This document shows, one piece after another, positions 6,215-12,852 of a DNA stretch of 30,671 nucleotides (position 1 is the stretch's first letter; each line of letters begins with the position of its first letter). Source of the stretch: an uncultured Bacilli bacterium (GTDB taxonomy: Bacteria; Bacillota_I; Bacilli_A; RF39; UBA660); assembly GCA_934177995.1 (NCBI GenBank), contig CAKPPW010000017.1, positions 1-30,671 of the forward strand, written 5' to 3'. The translations under genes were made by a program, and so were the position numbers. The notes beneath the pieces were generated by a model that saw nothing but the letters and a program-made list of their open reading frames with translations, had not been told where the DNA came from and searched no databases.

Positions 6215-6434
6215 TATTGATGATCATGTATATGTTTCAGAGCACTATTTAAAAATACCATTTGATAAATTTATGGCTAGTGTTATGAAAGATAAGCAAG
6301 AATTAATTAATCAAAATAGGAACTTAACTGTTGAAAACGCAAGGCTAGAGAATGAAAATAAATGGTTGCTTATGGCAATTAGCTCATTAATACAAAAAGA
6401 AGAGAATAAAGAGGAGGAAATAGAAATAATATGA
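6135..6434 (+). CDS. small protein with coiled coil, start uncertain
   Basis: The frame from 6135 gives 99 residues but overlaps the helicase gene by 80 bases. The part after about residue 28 (DDHVYVSEHYLKIPFDKF, then a coiled coil rich in Asn/Glu and ending EEIEII) looks like the real protein. GGAGGA at 6201-6206 lies nine bases before an in-frame ATT codon at 6216, while no in-frame ATG/GTG/TTG is well placed behind it. Initiation at ATT, or at ATG 6165, are the alternatives. The stop overlaps the next start as ATGA. Its function is unknown; its location suggests a replication accessory protein. Confidence 0.55.
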   Translation: MNIILKIKDLMRLVQIKTIKIDGGIVSIDDHVYVSEHYLKIPFDKFMASVMKDKQELINQNRNLTVENARLENENKWLLMAISSLIQKEENKEEEIEII

Positions 6435-6970
6435 AAATTTTAAGAAATAAAGAATATGAGGATTTACAAAGAGAAAGAAACGAAACCGAAAGAAGAGAGT
6501 TTGATTTAAGAAAAAGACTAATTCATGCTTGCAAAAAAAATGAAGAATTAAAATTATCCAACGAAGATTTGGTAGCATCAAATAATACTTTGATTTTAAA
6601 AATTAAGAACTTAGAAGTACTAATAGAAGATAAAGAAAAATCAGTTAAGCAGTGGTCTGCTCGTTTAGGAGGACTTACAAAGTACAATAATAAATTAAAA
6701 GAAGATAATCAAGTATTATCTAGTGAGATATTTAATCTAAATGAGAATATATCAAAGTTAACTTCTGATTTTAATCAAAGAAATGATGACAATACTATTC
6801 TTGCTGAAGAAGTAATTAACTTGCGTAAGCAATTGAAAAAAAGTAAGGAAGAAAAAGAAGTACTTCAAGCTTCCTTAGTAAAATTAAATGAAAAGGTTAA
6901 AGTTTTATCAAGTTCAAAAAATGTAAAGAATTATTTAAGAAGGGAAGAAATAAAAAATGAAAGTAACTAA
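6431..6970 (+). CDS. long coiled-coil protein
   Basis: A 179-residue, almost wholly helical protein with heptad patterns from about residue 5 to 160 (for example NKEYEDLQRERNETERREF and LRKQLKKSKEEKEVLQASL). It has no membrane segment, catalytic motif or cysteine cluster. It is coupled to the upstream gene by an ATGA overlap and overlaps spoVG by 14 bases. It may be a structural or scaffold-like partner of the replication proteins. No specific function can be assigned. Confidence 0.75.
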   Translation: MKILRNKEYEDLQRERNETERREFDLRKRLIHACKKNEELKLSNEDLVASNNTLILKIKNLEVLIEDKEKSVKQWSARLGGLTKYNNKLKEDNQVLSSEIFNLNENISKLTSDFNQRNDDNTILAEEVINLRKQLKKSKEEKEVLQASLVKLNEKVKVLSSSKNVKNYLRREEIKNESN

Positions 6971-7205
6971 TGTAAATTTGAAGAAGATTGATAATCAAGA
7001 GAATCTAAAGGCTTTTGCTACGATTATCTTGGATGATAGCTTAGCAATTCATAATTTAAAATTAATTCAAGGTAATAATGGTTTATTTATAGCTTTTCCA
7101 AATTATAAAGGATCTAATGACAAGTATTATGACATAGTACATCCAATAGTTGGAAATCTAAGAAAAGAAATAGAAACAGAAATAATTAATTCTTATAATA
7201 AGTAA
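6957..7205 (+). CDS. spoVG: SpoVG family protein
   Basis: An 82-residue protein matching SpoVG along its whole length: the start V-T-(N/D)-V-x-L, the core ATIILDDSLAIHNLKLIQGN, then NGLFIAFPN and IVHPI near the end. SpoVG proteins bind DNA and RNA and act as global regulators in Bacillota and spirochaetes; phage copies are common in replication operons. It begins inside the preceding coiled-coil gene with AAGGGAAG upstream. The C-terminal tail is short compared with bacterial SpoVG. Confidence 0.9.
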   Translation: MKVTNVNLKKIDNQENLKAFATIILDDSLAIHNLKLIQGNNGLFIAFPNYKGSNDKYYDIVHPIVGNLRKEIETEIINSYNK

Positions 7206-7340
7206 TTTTATTTAAAAAGCAAGTTGTACTTATTGTATTTTAATCTAACTTCATTCTTTCATCGCCTCCTTCGGTAAAAAATTGAAATGAGTTTGTGCTT
7301 GCTGAGTTTGATTTCAAAATTTAATTGGGAGTTGGTAAAG

Positions 7341-8168
7341 ATGGACATGGAAGAAAAATTAGAAGAATTTATTGAGAAGATGGAAGACGAAGAGAAATCA
7401 AAAGCTACCATCAAGAAATATAAAGCTAATATAAATTCTTTTATAGAATATACAAAAGGTAAAGAATTAAATAAAAAAACTGTTAAAGAATTTAAAAATA
7501 AATTAGATACCGTTGATGAGTTCTTAGCTAATACTACTAATGGTTATTTAATAATACTAAATAAGTTCTTTAAGTTTATTGATAGAAAAGACTTGTGTGT
7601 GAAGATAATTAAACAACAAAAAAGATTTTCACTTGAATATTCTTTGAGTAAATCAGACTATCATCGGCTACTTAGAATGGCTAAGAAATGTGGGCAAGAA
7701 GATAATTATTTAATTCTAAGAATTTTAGGTGAAACAGGTATTCGTATATCAGAATTATCATTCTTTAAAGTTGATGCAATAGATAAAACAATGTCTATTA
7801 GAAATAAGGGAAAAGAAAGAGAAATATCAGTTAAGTTAGACTTATTAAGACTACTAAGAAAATATTGTAGAGATCATAAGATTAAATCAGGTCTAATAAT
7901 ATTTAATCCTGATACTAAAAAATCTTATGCACATTCAACGATTTATCGTAGACTTAAAAAATTAGCTGGTATGGCACGAGTAAATAAGGAACATGTACAT
8001 CCACATGCCTTTAGACACTATTTTGCTAGATGCTATTTAGAGGCTTACCCTAGTGATATTGCAGGTCTAGCAGATATACTTGGGCACAGTTCAATTGAGA
8101 CAGCTAGGATTTATACTAAATTAACTAATAATGAAAAAGAATTGAAATTAAGAAATATAAAATTTTAG
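7341..8168 (+). CDS. second tyrosine recombinase (XerC/D-like)
   Basis: A 275-residue recombinase with all expected catalytic residues: Arg135 (TGIRIS), His222 and Arg225 (HAFRH), His249 (LGHSS) and Tyr258. The N-terminal core-binding domain (about 5-85) resembles XerC/D. It lies among early genes, far from either att site, and the phage already has an integrase at attL, so it is probably not needed for integration. Possible roles are resolving replication multimers, or inverting or shuffling phage DNA. Candidate substrates are the inverted repeats at 2545/3332 and the tail-fibre cassettes. ATG 7341 was chosen over 7287 because GGGAG lies nine bases before it. Confidence 0.88.
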   Translation: MDMEEKLEEFIEKMEDEEKSKATIKKYKANINSFIEYTKGKELNKKTVKEFKNKLDTVDEFLANTTNGYLIILNKFFKFIDRKDLCVKIIKQQKRFSLEYSLSKSDYHRLLRMAKKCGQEDNYLILRILGETGIRISELSFFKVDAIDKTMSIRNKGKEREISVKLDLLRLLRKYCRDHKIKSGLIIFNPDTKKSYAHSTIYRRLKKLAGMARVNKEHVHPHAFRHYFARCYLEAYPSDIAGLADILGHSSIETARIYTKLTNNEKELKLRNIKF

Positions 8169-8177
8169 GAGGTAAAA

Positions 8178-8462
8178 ATGATAGAAAAAAATTTTTTAAT
8201 TGAAAGTTTTAAAAATATGAGAAAAAGTCAAAAAAAGGAGTTTACAGATTTAATATTAAAAGAAATGATGGCTAATTATGAATTAACAATAGAAGAAGAT
8301 ATTACACATGACAAGAAAAACATTAATAATTTATCAGAAGAAGAAATTGAATTTCTAATTAAAAGAGAGCTAAAGCTACAAAGAATAGAGCAAATGTTTA
8401 GAGGTGTTGTTGATTTAACAGAATTAGCTAAATTAGTAAGTGGAAATGATGCTTATGAATAA
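8178..8462 (+). CDS. small acidic/helical protein of unknown function
   Basis: A 94-residue protein with AGGAGG directly before the ATG, nine bases after the recombinase stop. It appears all-helical and charged (FKNMRKSQKKEFTDLILKEM, LSEEEIEFLIKRELKLQRIE). The close spacing suggests it is co-transcribed with the recombinase and could be its accessory protein. No known family was recognised. Confidence 0.7.
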   Translation: MIEKNFLIESFKNMRKSQKKEFTDLILKEMMANYELTIEEDITHDKKNINNLSEEEIEFLIKRELKLQRIEQMFRGVVDLTELAKLVSGNDAYE

Positions 8463-8640
8463 GCTAGAGAAGGTTTTTGATAAAAATCAATATATCAAGG
8501 ATAGAGGTATTAAGTCATACCAAAAAAATAAAAGTTGGGTTGATTTATGTGATGGTCAAAGTATAGAAGAACTTGAAAAGAATGGATATATGTTTATATC
8601 AGAGTGGCTTATAGAACGTGAAAAAAAGAGTAAAAAATGA
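8455..8640 (+). CDS. small protein of unknown function, 61 residues
   Basis: The start overlaps the preceding stop (ATGAATAA), which suggests translational coupling; only a weak ribosome binding site is visible. The product begins MNKLEKVFDKN and contains SWVDLCDGQSIEELEKNGYM, ending in a basic EREKKSKK tail. It has no membrane helix. Upstream GTG and ATG codons in frame (8440-8449) are possible alternative starts. Confidence 0.6.
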   Translation: MNKLEKVFDKNQYIKDRGIKSYQKNKSWVDLCDGQSIEELEKNGYMFISEWLIEREKKSKK

Positions 8641-8708
8641 TTAAAACTATTTAATAACATAAATAAGGCTTGTAGCCTTATGAAATATAGGAGAAACGAT
8701 AAAATATA

Positions 8709-8741
8709 TGATGCAATATAATATCAGGTTCTATTGCATCA
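8709..8741 (+). promoter_or_regulatory. perfect hairpin in the 8641-8765 gap
   Basis: TGATGCAATA (8709-8718) and TATTGCATCA (8732-8741) form a 10-bp stem with a 13-base loop, flanked by ATATAT on both sides. It lies 13 bases before the AGGAGG of the next gene. A smaller hairpin, AGGCT-tgt-AGCCT, precedes it near 8665. There is no T-run, so it is more likely an operator, origin or mRNA structure than a terminator. Confidence 0.55.
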
Positions 8742-8765
8742 AATATATGGATTTTAGGAGGGTGT

Positions 8766-8954
8766 ATGGAACAGGTAATTATTATAGAATTATTAATACT
8801 ATATTCAGGAATACTTACAATCAAATATATAAATTTAAAAAAACAAAATAAAATAAATTACAGTAATTTTCAAAATGCATTAAGAGTAATAACTGATTCA
8901 GATCCAAGACTAGCAAAATATTTGGAGGAAAAAAATGAAAGCAATTATAGATAA
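8766..8954 (+). CDS. small membrane-anchored protein
   Basis: A 62-residue protein with an N-terminal hydrophobic helix (about 3-22, VIIIELLILYSGILTIKYI) followed by a polar tail. AGGAGGGTGT precedes the ATG. Its 3' end carries the ribosome binding site of the next gene and overlaps it by 20 bases. Its function is unknown. Confidence 0.65.
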   Translation: MEQVIIIELLILYSGILTIKYINLKKQNKINYSNFQNALRVITDSDPRLAKYLEEKNESNYR

Positions 8955-9234
8955 TAGAATTTATGATACAGATAAATGTAAATCATTATTTACATATCAT
9001 CGTAGAATTTTAGAAAAAGGTTTCTTTGCTAACTATTATGTTTGGTATGAAGCAAAAATTTTAAAAACTGCTAAAGGAACGTACCTAGGATATACAGATA
9101 AGCCCTTAGAAACTGGCTATAGAGATATTAACGAATTAGTCATTTTAACTGAAGAAGAAGTTAAATCAATATTAGTAGAATTGAAACAAGTTGAAGTATA
9201 TGAAAAAGAATTTGGAAAGTTAGAGGAAGGCTAA
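8935..9234 (+). CDS. unknown phage protein, 99 residues
   Basis: A compact mixed alpha/beta protein with many tyrosines (ANYYVWYEAKILKTAKGTYL) and an acidic helical end (LTEEEVKSILVELKQVEVYE). Translation starts within the upstream gene behind GGAGGAAAAA. There is no recognisable motif. It is part of a run of small early genes that often carry host-takeover functions. Confidence 0.65.
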   Translation: MKAIIDNRIYDTDKCKSLFTYHRRILEKGFFANYYVWYEAKILKTAKGTYLGYTDKPLETGYRDINELVILTEEEVKSILVELKQVEVYEKEFGKLEEG

Positions 9235-9235
9235 A

Positions 9236-9676
9236 ATGTGTAAATGTGAAATAGGAAAATGTGCTCATGCTGAAAGCAAATTATTAGATGGGAAAATCAG
9301 ATGTTCAGTGAGAGGTGAAACGGTAGCTTTGAAGAGATGCCCTGATTATGTTCTGTTTGTAGTGACTAGTGAAAATATTAAAAATAAATTTCCAGAAATT
9401 AATCATTTTATAGAGAAACCGAAAGATTATGAACTGTTATATTTTCAAGATGATAAGATTCATAATGAATATCCACTAGAAGTGGAAGAAGCTAAGGCAA
9501 TATTTAACTATATAGATTATTTAGAAAGTAAATGTAAAAAGCAAAAAGAAGTTATTGATAGAATTGATAAATATATAAAACCATTAATTACTAATAGAGA
9601 TGATGAACAGTGTTATGCTATCAATTGGTATAACAAAGATGTTTTATTAGATATATTAAAAGAGGTAACGGAATGA
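9236..9676 (+). CDS. cysteine-rich N-terminal, probable zinc-binding protein
   Basis: A 146-residue protein. The first 40 residues have five cysteines and one histidine (CKCEIGKCAH, then IRCSVRG and LKRCPDY), suggesting a small zinc-binding fold. The remainder is charged and helical with a likely coiled coil at 85-115 (IDYLESKCKKQKEVIDRIDK). It is spaced one base from the upstream stop, and its own stop overlaps the next start as ATGA. No family was recognised; a DNA-binding or host-interaction role is a guess. Confidence 0.65.
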   Translation: MCKCEIGKCAHAESKLLDGKIRCSVRGETVALKRCPDYVLFVVTSENIKNKFPEINHFIEKPKDYELLYFQDDKIHNEYPLEVEEAKAIFNYIDYLESKCKKQKEVIDRIDKYIKPLITNRDDEQCYAINWYNKDVLLDILKEVTE

Positions 9677-9816
9677 ATAAAGAGGAAATATGTTTTAAAT
9701 TAATGGAATTATATTATACAAATATTTCGTTGTTTAAAAATTGCTGTATGTCTTTGAATAATTTGTTTGAAAAATATAACAAAATGTTGGAAATATTAGT
9801 AGAGGGTGATGAGTAA
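9673..9816 (+). CDS. small protein, 47 residues
   Basis: The ATG overlaps the preceding stop (ATGA), and its TAA is directly followed by the next ATG. The product begins MNKEEICFKLMELYYTNISL and contains NCCM. It looks like a single helical hairpin. AGAGGTAACGGA upstream supplies a ribosome binding site. Its function is unknown. Confidence 0.6.
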   Translation: MNKEEICFKLMELYYTNISLFKNCCMSLNNLFEKYNKMLEILVEGDE

Positions 9817-10161
9817 ATGATAACTGATAGTGAAAAATTTGTAGAAATACAAGGTATATTGGTAAAATCAAATATAAGTATATTAGATCTTAGAAAAATA
9901 AACGACTTGATTATTGAACTATCAACAGAAAATCGTGAATTAAAGAAACGACTTGAAGAAATTGATTATACTGTAATACCAAATAGTGATATTAAACCAT
10001 TAATAGACAGATATAAAATTCAACAAGAAATATTTATAAAATATTTAGAAAAAGAGAGTAATGAAATATATAGAGATGTTGGGTTAAGGCAAAATATTTT
10101 TAGACAAATTTTACAAAAGTACAAACAAATAATAGGAGTGTTAGATGGAAAAGAAAATTAG
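9817..10161 (+). CDS. helical protein of unknown function, 114 residues
   Basis: Mostly amphipathic helices, including a coiled-coil stretch (DLIIELSTENRELKKRLEEI, about 32-51) and a second helical region up to the end. AGAGGGTGATGAGTAA precedes the ATG. It overlaps the next gene by 17 bases. No domain was recognised. Confidence 0.65.
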   Translation: MITDSEKFVEIQGILVKSNISILDLRKINDLIIELSTENRELKKRLEEIDYTVIPNSDIKPLIDRYKIQQEIFIKYLEKESNEIYRDVGLRQNIFRQILQKYKQIIGVLDGKEN

Positions 10162-10354
10162 GTATATCGAAGAAATATATACTGATAAATATAGAACTTT
10201 GTATCAAGCTATATTAATTGATATTGACTATGATAAAAAAACCAATGGTAGGCATAGCAAAGCATTAAGAACGTCAGTAAATTCTAATTTAACTATATTA
10301 CTCAGAAGAAGATATTTAACTGATGTTTATGAGACCGTAAAAGAAGAATTATAG
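10145..10354 (+). CDS. small basic protein, 69 residues
   Basis: The ATG lies within the upstream gene behind TAGGAG. The product is basic toward its end (NLTILLRRRYLTDVYETVKE) with no hydrophobic helix or Cys cluster. Its function is unknown. Confidence 0.6.
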   Translation: MEKKIRYIEEIYTDKYRTLYQAILIDIDYDKKTNGRHSKALRTSVNSNLTILLRRRYLTDVYETVKEEL

Positions 10355-10367
10355 GAGATGATAAATA

Positions 10368-10538
10368 ATGAAAATTGATATTATTTTAGCTTATGTAATA
10401 GGAACAATAGGTATATTAATGATAGGAATTGGAATGGGATATATCTTAGGTACCTACAAAATTAACAATTGTAAGGTAATGACACCAACAAATGCTTTTA
10501 AAAATGAAGAATGTAGAGAGTTTTATTTAGGAAGATAG
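10368..10538 (+). CDS. small membrane protein, 56 residues
   Basis: It starts MKIDIILAYVIGTIGILMIG and has one glycine-rich hydrophobic helix over about 4-30, then a polar tail with two cysteines. AGGAG precedes the ATG. The next start follows after 18 bases with GGAGG. Its function is unknown; size and form resemble phage superinfection-exclusion or holin-like peptides, without specific support. Confidence 0.6.
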   Translation: MKIDIILAYVIGTIGILMIGIGMGYILGTYKINNCKVMTPTNAFKNEECREFYLGR

Positions 10539-10556
10539 GAATAACTGGAGGTTGGT

Positions 10557-10976
10557 ATGACATTAAAAGAAGTAAATTATGAGGTTGAACGTTTAACTAA
10601 TCAATTAAATAAGTTATTAAATGAAAAGGAATCATTAGAGTCAATAGTGGGATTACATAGTACATCGTATGATAAGATAATTGTTGATGGTGGCAAAGTA
10701 GTAGACAAGATGTTAGAATATCAAATTTTAAAAGAAATGAATCAATTAGATTTTCATATTCAGATAATTCAGGAAAAAATAAAAAATAACATGGATTGGA
10801 TAGATAATGAGTTAAAAATATTAAAGAAATATGATAAGATAGAACAATTGATAATTTATTATAAAGAGATAGATACTAAAAATTATACTTGGTACCAAAT
10901 ATCTAGCAAAGTTAATTATTCAATGAGTCAGTGTAAGAGGATATATAGCCGCTATAAAAAGAAGAGAAATGTATAA
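10557..10976 (+). CDS. ArpU/RinA-like late transcription regulator
   Basis: A 139-residue protein. The first 100 residues are helical, and the C-terminal 35 (TWYQISSKVNYSMSQCKRIY then SRYKKKRN) form a sigma-region-4-like helix-turn-helix, the signature of ArpU/RinA-type activators. In many Bacillota phages such proteins switch on packaging and structural genes. The position, last early gene and directly before a terminator and the late genes, agrees. A strong GGAGG lies upstream. The exact family (ArpU, RinA or DUF1492) cannot be decided by eye. Confidence 0.75.
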   Translation: MTLKEVNYEVERLTNQLNKLLNEKESLESIVGLHSTSYDKIIVDGGKVVDKMLEYQILKEMNQLDFHIQIIQEKIKNNMDWIDNELKILKKYDKIEQLIIYYKEIDTKNYTWYQISSKVNYSMSQCKRIYSRYKKKRNV

Positions 10977-11018
10977 TGAACCGATATGAGCCGTTTTTTG
11001 TGAGATAGTAATATCGTG

Positions 11019-11046
11019 AAAGAACTTTATAAGAGTTCTTTTTATT
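11019..11046 (+). terminator. rho-independent terminator after the late regulator
   Basis: AAAGAACT/AGTTCTTT (11019-11026 and 11034-11041) with a seven-base loop and T-rich tail. It separates the early operon from the late genes. Confidence 0.75.
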
Positions 11047-11061
11047 TGAGAAGGTGAACCA

Positions 11062-11214
11062 ATGCATACAGTTATTAAAATAGTGTTAGCAATGATTAAT
11101 ATATTATTCATGTTTTATAGTGCTAAAGAATATGAGGCAGATAATACCAATAATTCTTTAGCACTTATAACTTGGATTTATTTAGAACTGCTCGTTGTAG
11201 TTCTAATTTTGTAA
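11062..11214 (+). CDS. small two-helix membrane protein, 50 residues
   Basis: AAGGTGAACCA precedes the ATG. There are two hydrophobic segments, about 4-18 (VIKIVLAMINILFMF) and 33-50 (LITWIYLELLVVVLIL), joined by an acidic hydrophilic loop (YEADNTNN). It lies between the late terminator and the chaperone genes. Its function is unknown. Confidence 0.6.
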   Translation: MHTVIKIVLAMINILFMFYSAKEYEADNTNNSLALITWIYLELLVVVLIL

Positions 11215-11270
11215 TTATAATTTAATTTTTAGGTATAAACTCTTTTTGAACAAAAGAAAGGAAGGTAATA

Positions 11271-11633
11271 ATGAAAAAAATAATAAATATTGGTGGAAAA
11301 GACTACACGATACAATCAAGTGCATTAACGCAGTTTAAATATCGTGATATGACTGGTAGAAAGTTAATGCAAGATATCAATAAAATAAAAGATTTAAGAA
11401 AAGATAATGACGACATACTAGCAATAATAGATGACTTTTTAGAGATATTACTACAGATAACGTATGTAATGATTGTAGAAGCTGATAATAATCAAGTAGG
11501 TTCATTTGAGGAATTCTTAAAGAGCATTGAAAAAATGTTTGATGAAACAAAATGGGTTGATGAAGTTATTGATTTAGCAGTTACACCCATATCAGGGGGA
11601 AATAAAACAAATCCCCAACAATTCACAAAATAA
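11271..11633 (+). CDS. tail assembly chaperone G
   Basis: A 120-residue protein with the pattern of siphovirus tail assembly chaperones: an N-terminal INIGGKDYTIQSSALTQFKY segment, a helical core (LEILLQITYVMIVEADNNQV), the SFEEFLKSIEKMFDETKWVD motif, and an end AVTPISGG. Such proteins coat the tape measure before tail tube assembly. In most phages the gene sits between the major tail protein and the tape measure; here it is 8 kb upstream, before the terminase. A downstream frame supplies the T extension by frameshift. AAGGAAGG is a good ribosome binding site. Confidence 0.75.
   Translation: MKKIINIGGKDYTIQSSALTQFKYRDMTGRKLMQDINKIKDLRKDNDDILAIIDDFLEILLQITYVMIVEADNNQVGSFEEFLKSIEKMFDETKWVDEVIDLAVTPISGGNKTNPQQFTK
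11595..11616 (+). promoter_or_regulatory. candidate frameshift site (GGGGGA and CCCC)
   Basis: In the G frame the codons are GGG GGA AAT AAA ACA AAT CCC CAA. A +1 slip of tRNA-Pro on CCC-C, or a -2 slip on the G run, both enter the T frame. A CCC-containing +1 site is known from Listeria phage PSA. A -2 shift is known in phage Mu. The sequence does not show which is used. Confidence 0.55.
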
Positions 11634-11826
11634 TGAGCCAATAGATGAATATGAAATTATGGCTCTTGCAAAAAGATTAAATATTACAATGAGTGACATG
11701 AAAGAAATGTCCTTTGTAAGTTTATTAAATATACTATTATCTAGTGTAGAAAGTTCATCAGATGATGGAACTAGAACTGCAACTCAAGAAGATATAGATA
11801 GATTATTGCTATAGAAGGAGAATAAG

Positions 11827-12075
11827 ATGGAAGCAAAAGTAAGATGTATTGAAACATATAACGACACTGAGTTAAACATTAAAATAACTAATAATTTGGA
11901 TGATAAGAACTATGAAAGAATAGTATCTAAAGAAAGAGCAGATGTATTAGTCAAAGCAGGAGTATGTGAAATTTTAGAAGTATTTAACGAAAAGAAAATA
12001 GAGAATGCTAAATTAAATGATAATAAAGAAGTAGTAATAAAGAAAAATGAAAATTCAAAGAAGGAAACAAAGTGA
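11827..12075 (+). CDS. small phage structural-module protein
   Basis: An 82-residue protein. Its first 55 residues (KVRCIETYNDTELNIKI, then RIVSKERADVLVKAGVCEIL) match a short phage family seen near capsid and tail genes: a beta-rich region followed by a helix with AxVLxxAGV. The rest is a lysine/asparagine-rich tail. AGAAGGAGAATAAG precedes the ATG. The exact role is unknown. It travels here with the chaperone pair. Confidence 0.6.
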   Translation: MEAKVRCIETYNDTELNIKITNNLDDKNYERIVSKERADVLVKAGVCEILEVFNEKKIENAKLNDNKEVVIKKNENSKKETK

Positions 12076-12413
12076 GTTATGGAATAAGGAAAGAATTTTA
12101 TAATTCAAAATCGTGGAAGATTGTCAGAAAAAATGTTTGGATAAAACAAAACTTATTATGTAATAGATGTCATAAGCCTGTATACGTTGGCGGATTAAGT
12201 GAGTGGATTCCAAAAGCAAAAAGAAGAATTGGAATAGTACATCACAAAGAGCATTTAAATGATTCTAATATCTATAATGACAATGTTACTTTGAATGAAA
12301 ATAATTTAGAGGGCTTATGTAAAGAGTGCCATGAGTTGGAACATCATCAAGACGTATCAGTTAGAAAAGATTACATGTTTGATGAAAATGGAAACCTAGT
12401 TATAAAGAATTAA
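12072..12413 (+). CDS. HNH endonuclease (packaging associated)
   Basis: A 113-residue HNH nuclease: first zinc knuckle CNRCHKPV (about 34-41), catalytic histidines in IVHHKEHL (about 58-65), a central Asn and the second knuckle LCKECHELEHH. HNH proteins beside the small terminase assist cos cleavage in HK97-type phages. The start is GTG overlapping the previous stop (GTGA), with AAGGAAAC upstream. It is followed by a C-rich gap that is the best cos candidate. Confidence 0.88.
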   Translation: MSYGIRKEFYNSKSWKIVRKNVWIKQNLLCNRCHKPVYVGGLSEWIPKAKRRIGIVHHKEHLNDSNIYNDNVTLNENNLEGLCKECHELEHHQDVSVRKDYMFDENGNLVIKN

Positions 12414-12525
12414 ATCCCCCCTAGTTGTGGCTTTTAATGGCTTATTTGAGAAACCGAGGCGATAGCCTTCAAAAAATGTGCAGATTTGTGCATAACCCCC
12501 CTTATTTCGAGAAAAAGGTGATAAA
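12414..12525 (+). other. candidate cos region between HNH and small terminase
   Basis: An untranslated 112-base gap, much richer in G and C than its surroundings. It has CCCCCC runs near both ends (TCCCCCCTAG around 12415 and ACCCCCCTTA around 12496) and the short repeat AGGCGATAGCCT. This position between HNH and terS genes is where cohesive-end sites lie in related phages. The exact cut cannot be placed. Confidence 0.5.
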
Positions 12526-12852
12526 ATGGATAAAATCAAACCAATTAGTTTTAAGAATTTGAAAAAAATCTTTAATGAAATGAGTAGTGAAAAAGGAATG
12601 CTTGGACTTACATTAATTAAAGAATTGGAATTCATGAAAAAAACTTTAACTAAATTAAAAAAGGAACTTCAAGAAAAAGGTGTAGTAACGGAGATGTCAC
12701 AAGGTAAGTATAGTATAGAGAGGGCTAATCCAGCACTGAATCAATATAATGCTATGATTAAAAATTATCAATCAACAGTTAAGCAAATAAATGAACTCTT
12801 ACCAAAGGAAGATATAGATGGTTTTGACGATTTTGATAATGATGAATTATGA
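12526..12852 (+). CDS. terS: terminase small subunit (P27 family)
   Basis: A 108-residue protein that recognises phage DNA for packaging. It ends with the typical P27 pattern: ERANPALNQYNAMIKNYQST, then INELLPKE and an acidic tail (GFDDFDNDEL). The N-terminal half is helical and basic. AAAAAGGTGATAAA precedes the ATG, and the stop overlaps terL (ATGA). Length is slightly below the family norm. Confidence 0.85.
   Translation: MDKIKPISFKNLKKIFNEMSSEKGMLGLTLIKELEFMKKTLTKLKKELQEKGVVTEMSQGKYSIERANPALNQYNAMIKNYQSTVKQINELLPKEDIDGFDDFDNDEL

Larger units (their letters stand above)
11271..11814 (+). other. G-T frameshift fusion of the tail chaperone
   Basis: After the G stop at 11633, the +1 (equivalently -2) frame is open from before the end of G to TAG 11812-11814. 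It encodes about 65 residues including EYEIMALAKRLNITMSDMKE and ending ATQEDIDRLLL. This matches the usual T domain end, (R/K)xATQxDIDxFL. No good independent start with a ribosome binding site was seen, so G-T is probably made by ribosomal frameshifting. The mRNA has both CCC-C (11613-11616) and GGG-GGA (11595-11600) in the overlap. Confidence 0.75.

Noticed and set aside
7206..7340. Tiny minus-strand ORFs behind an inverted AAGGAGGCG
   Set aside because: The possible peptides are only 3-4 residues long and no promoter is evident.
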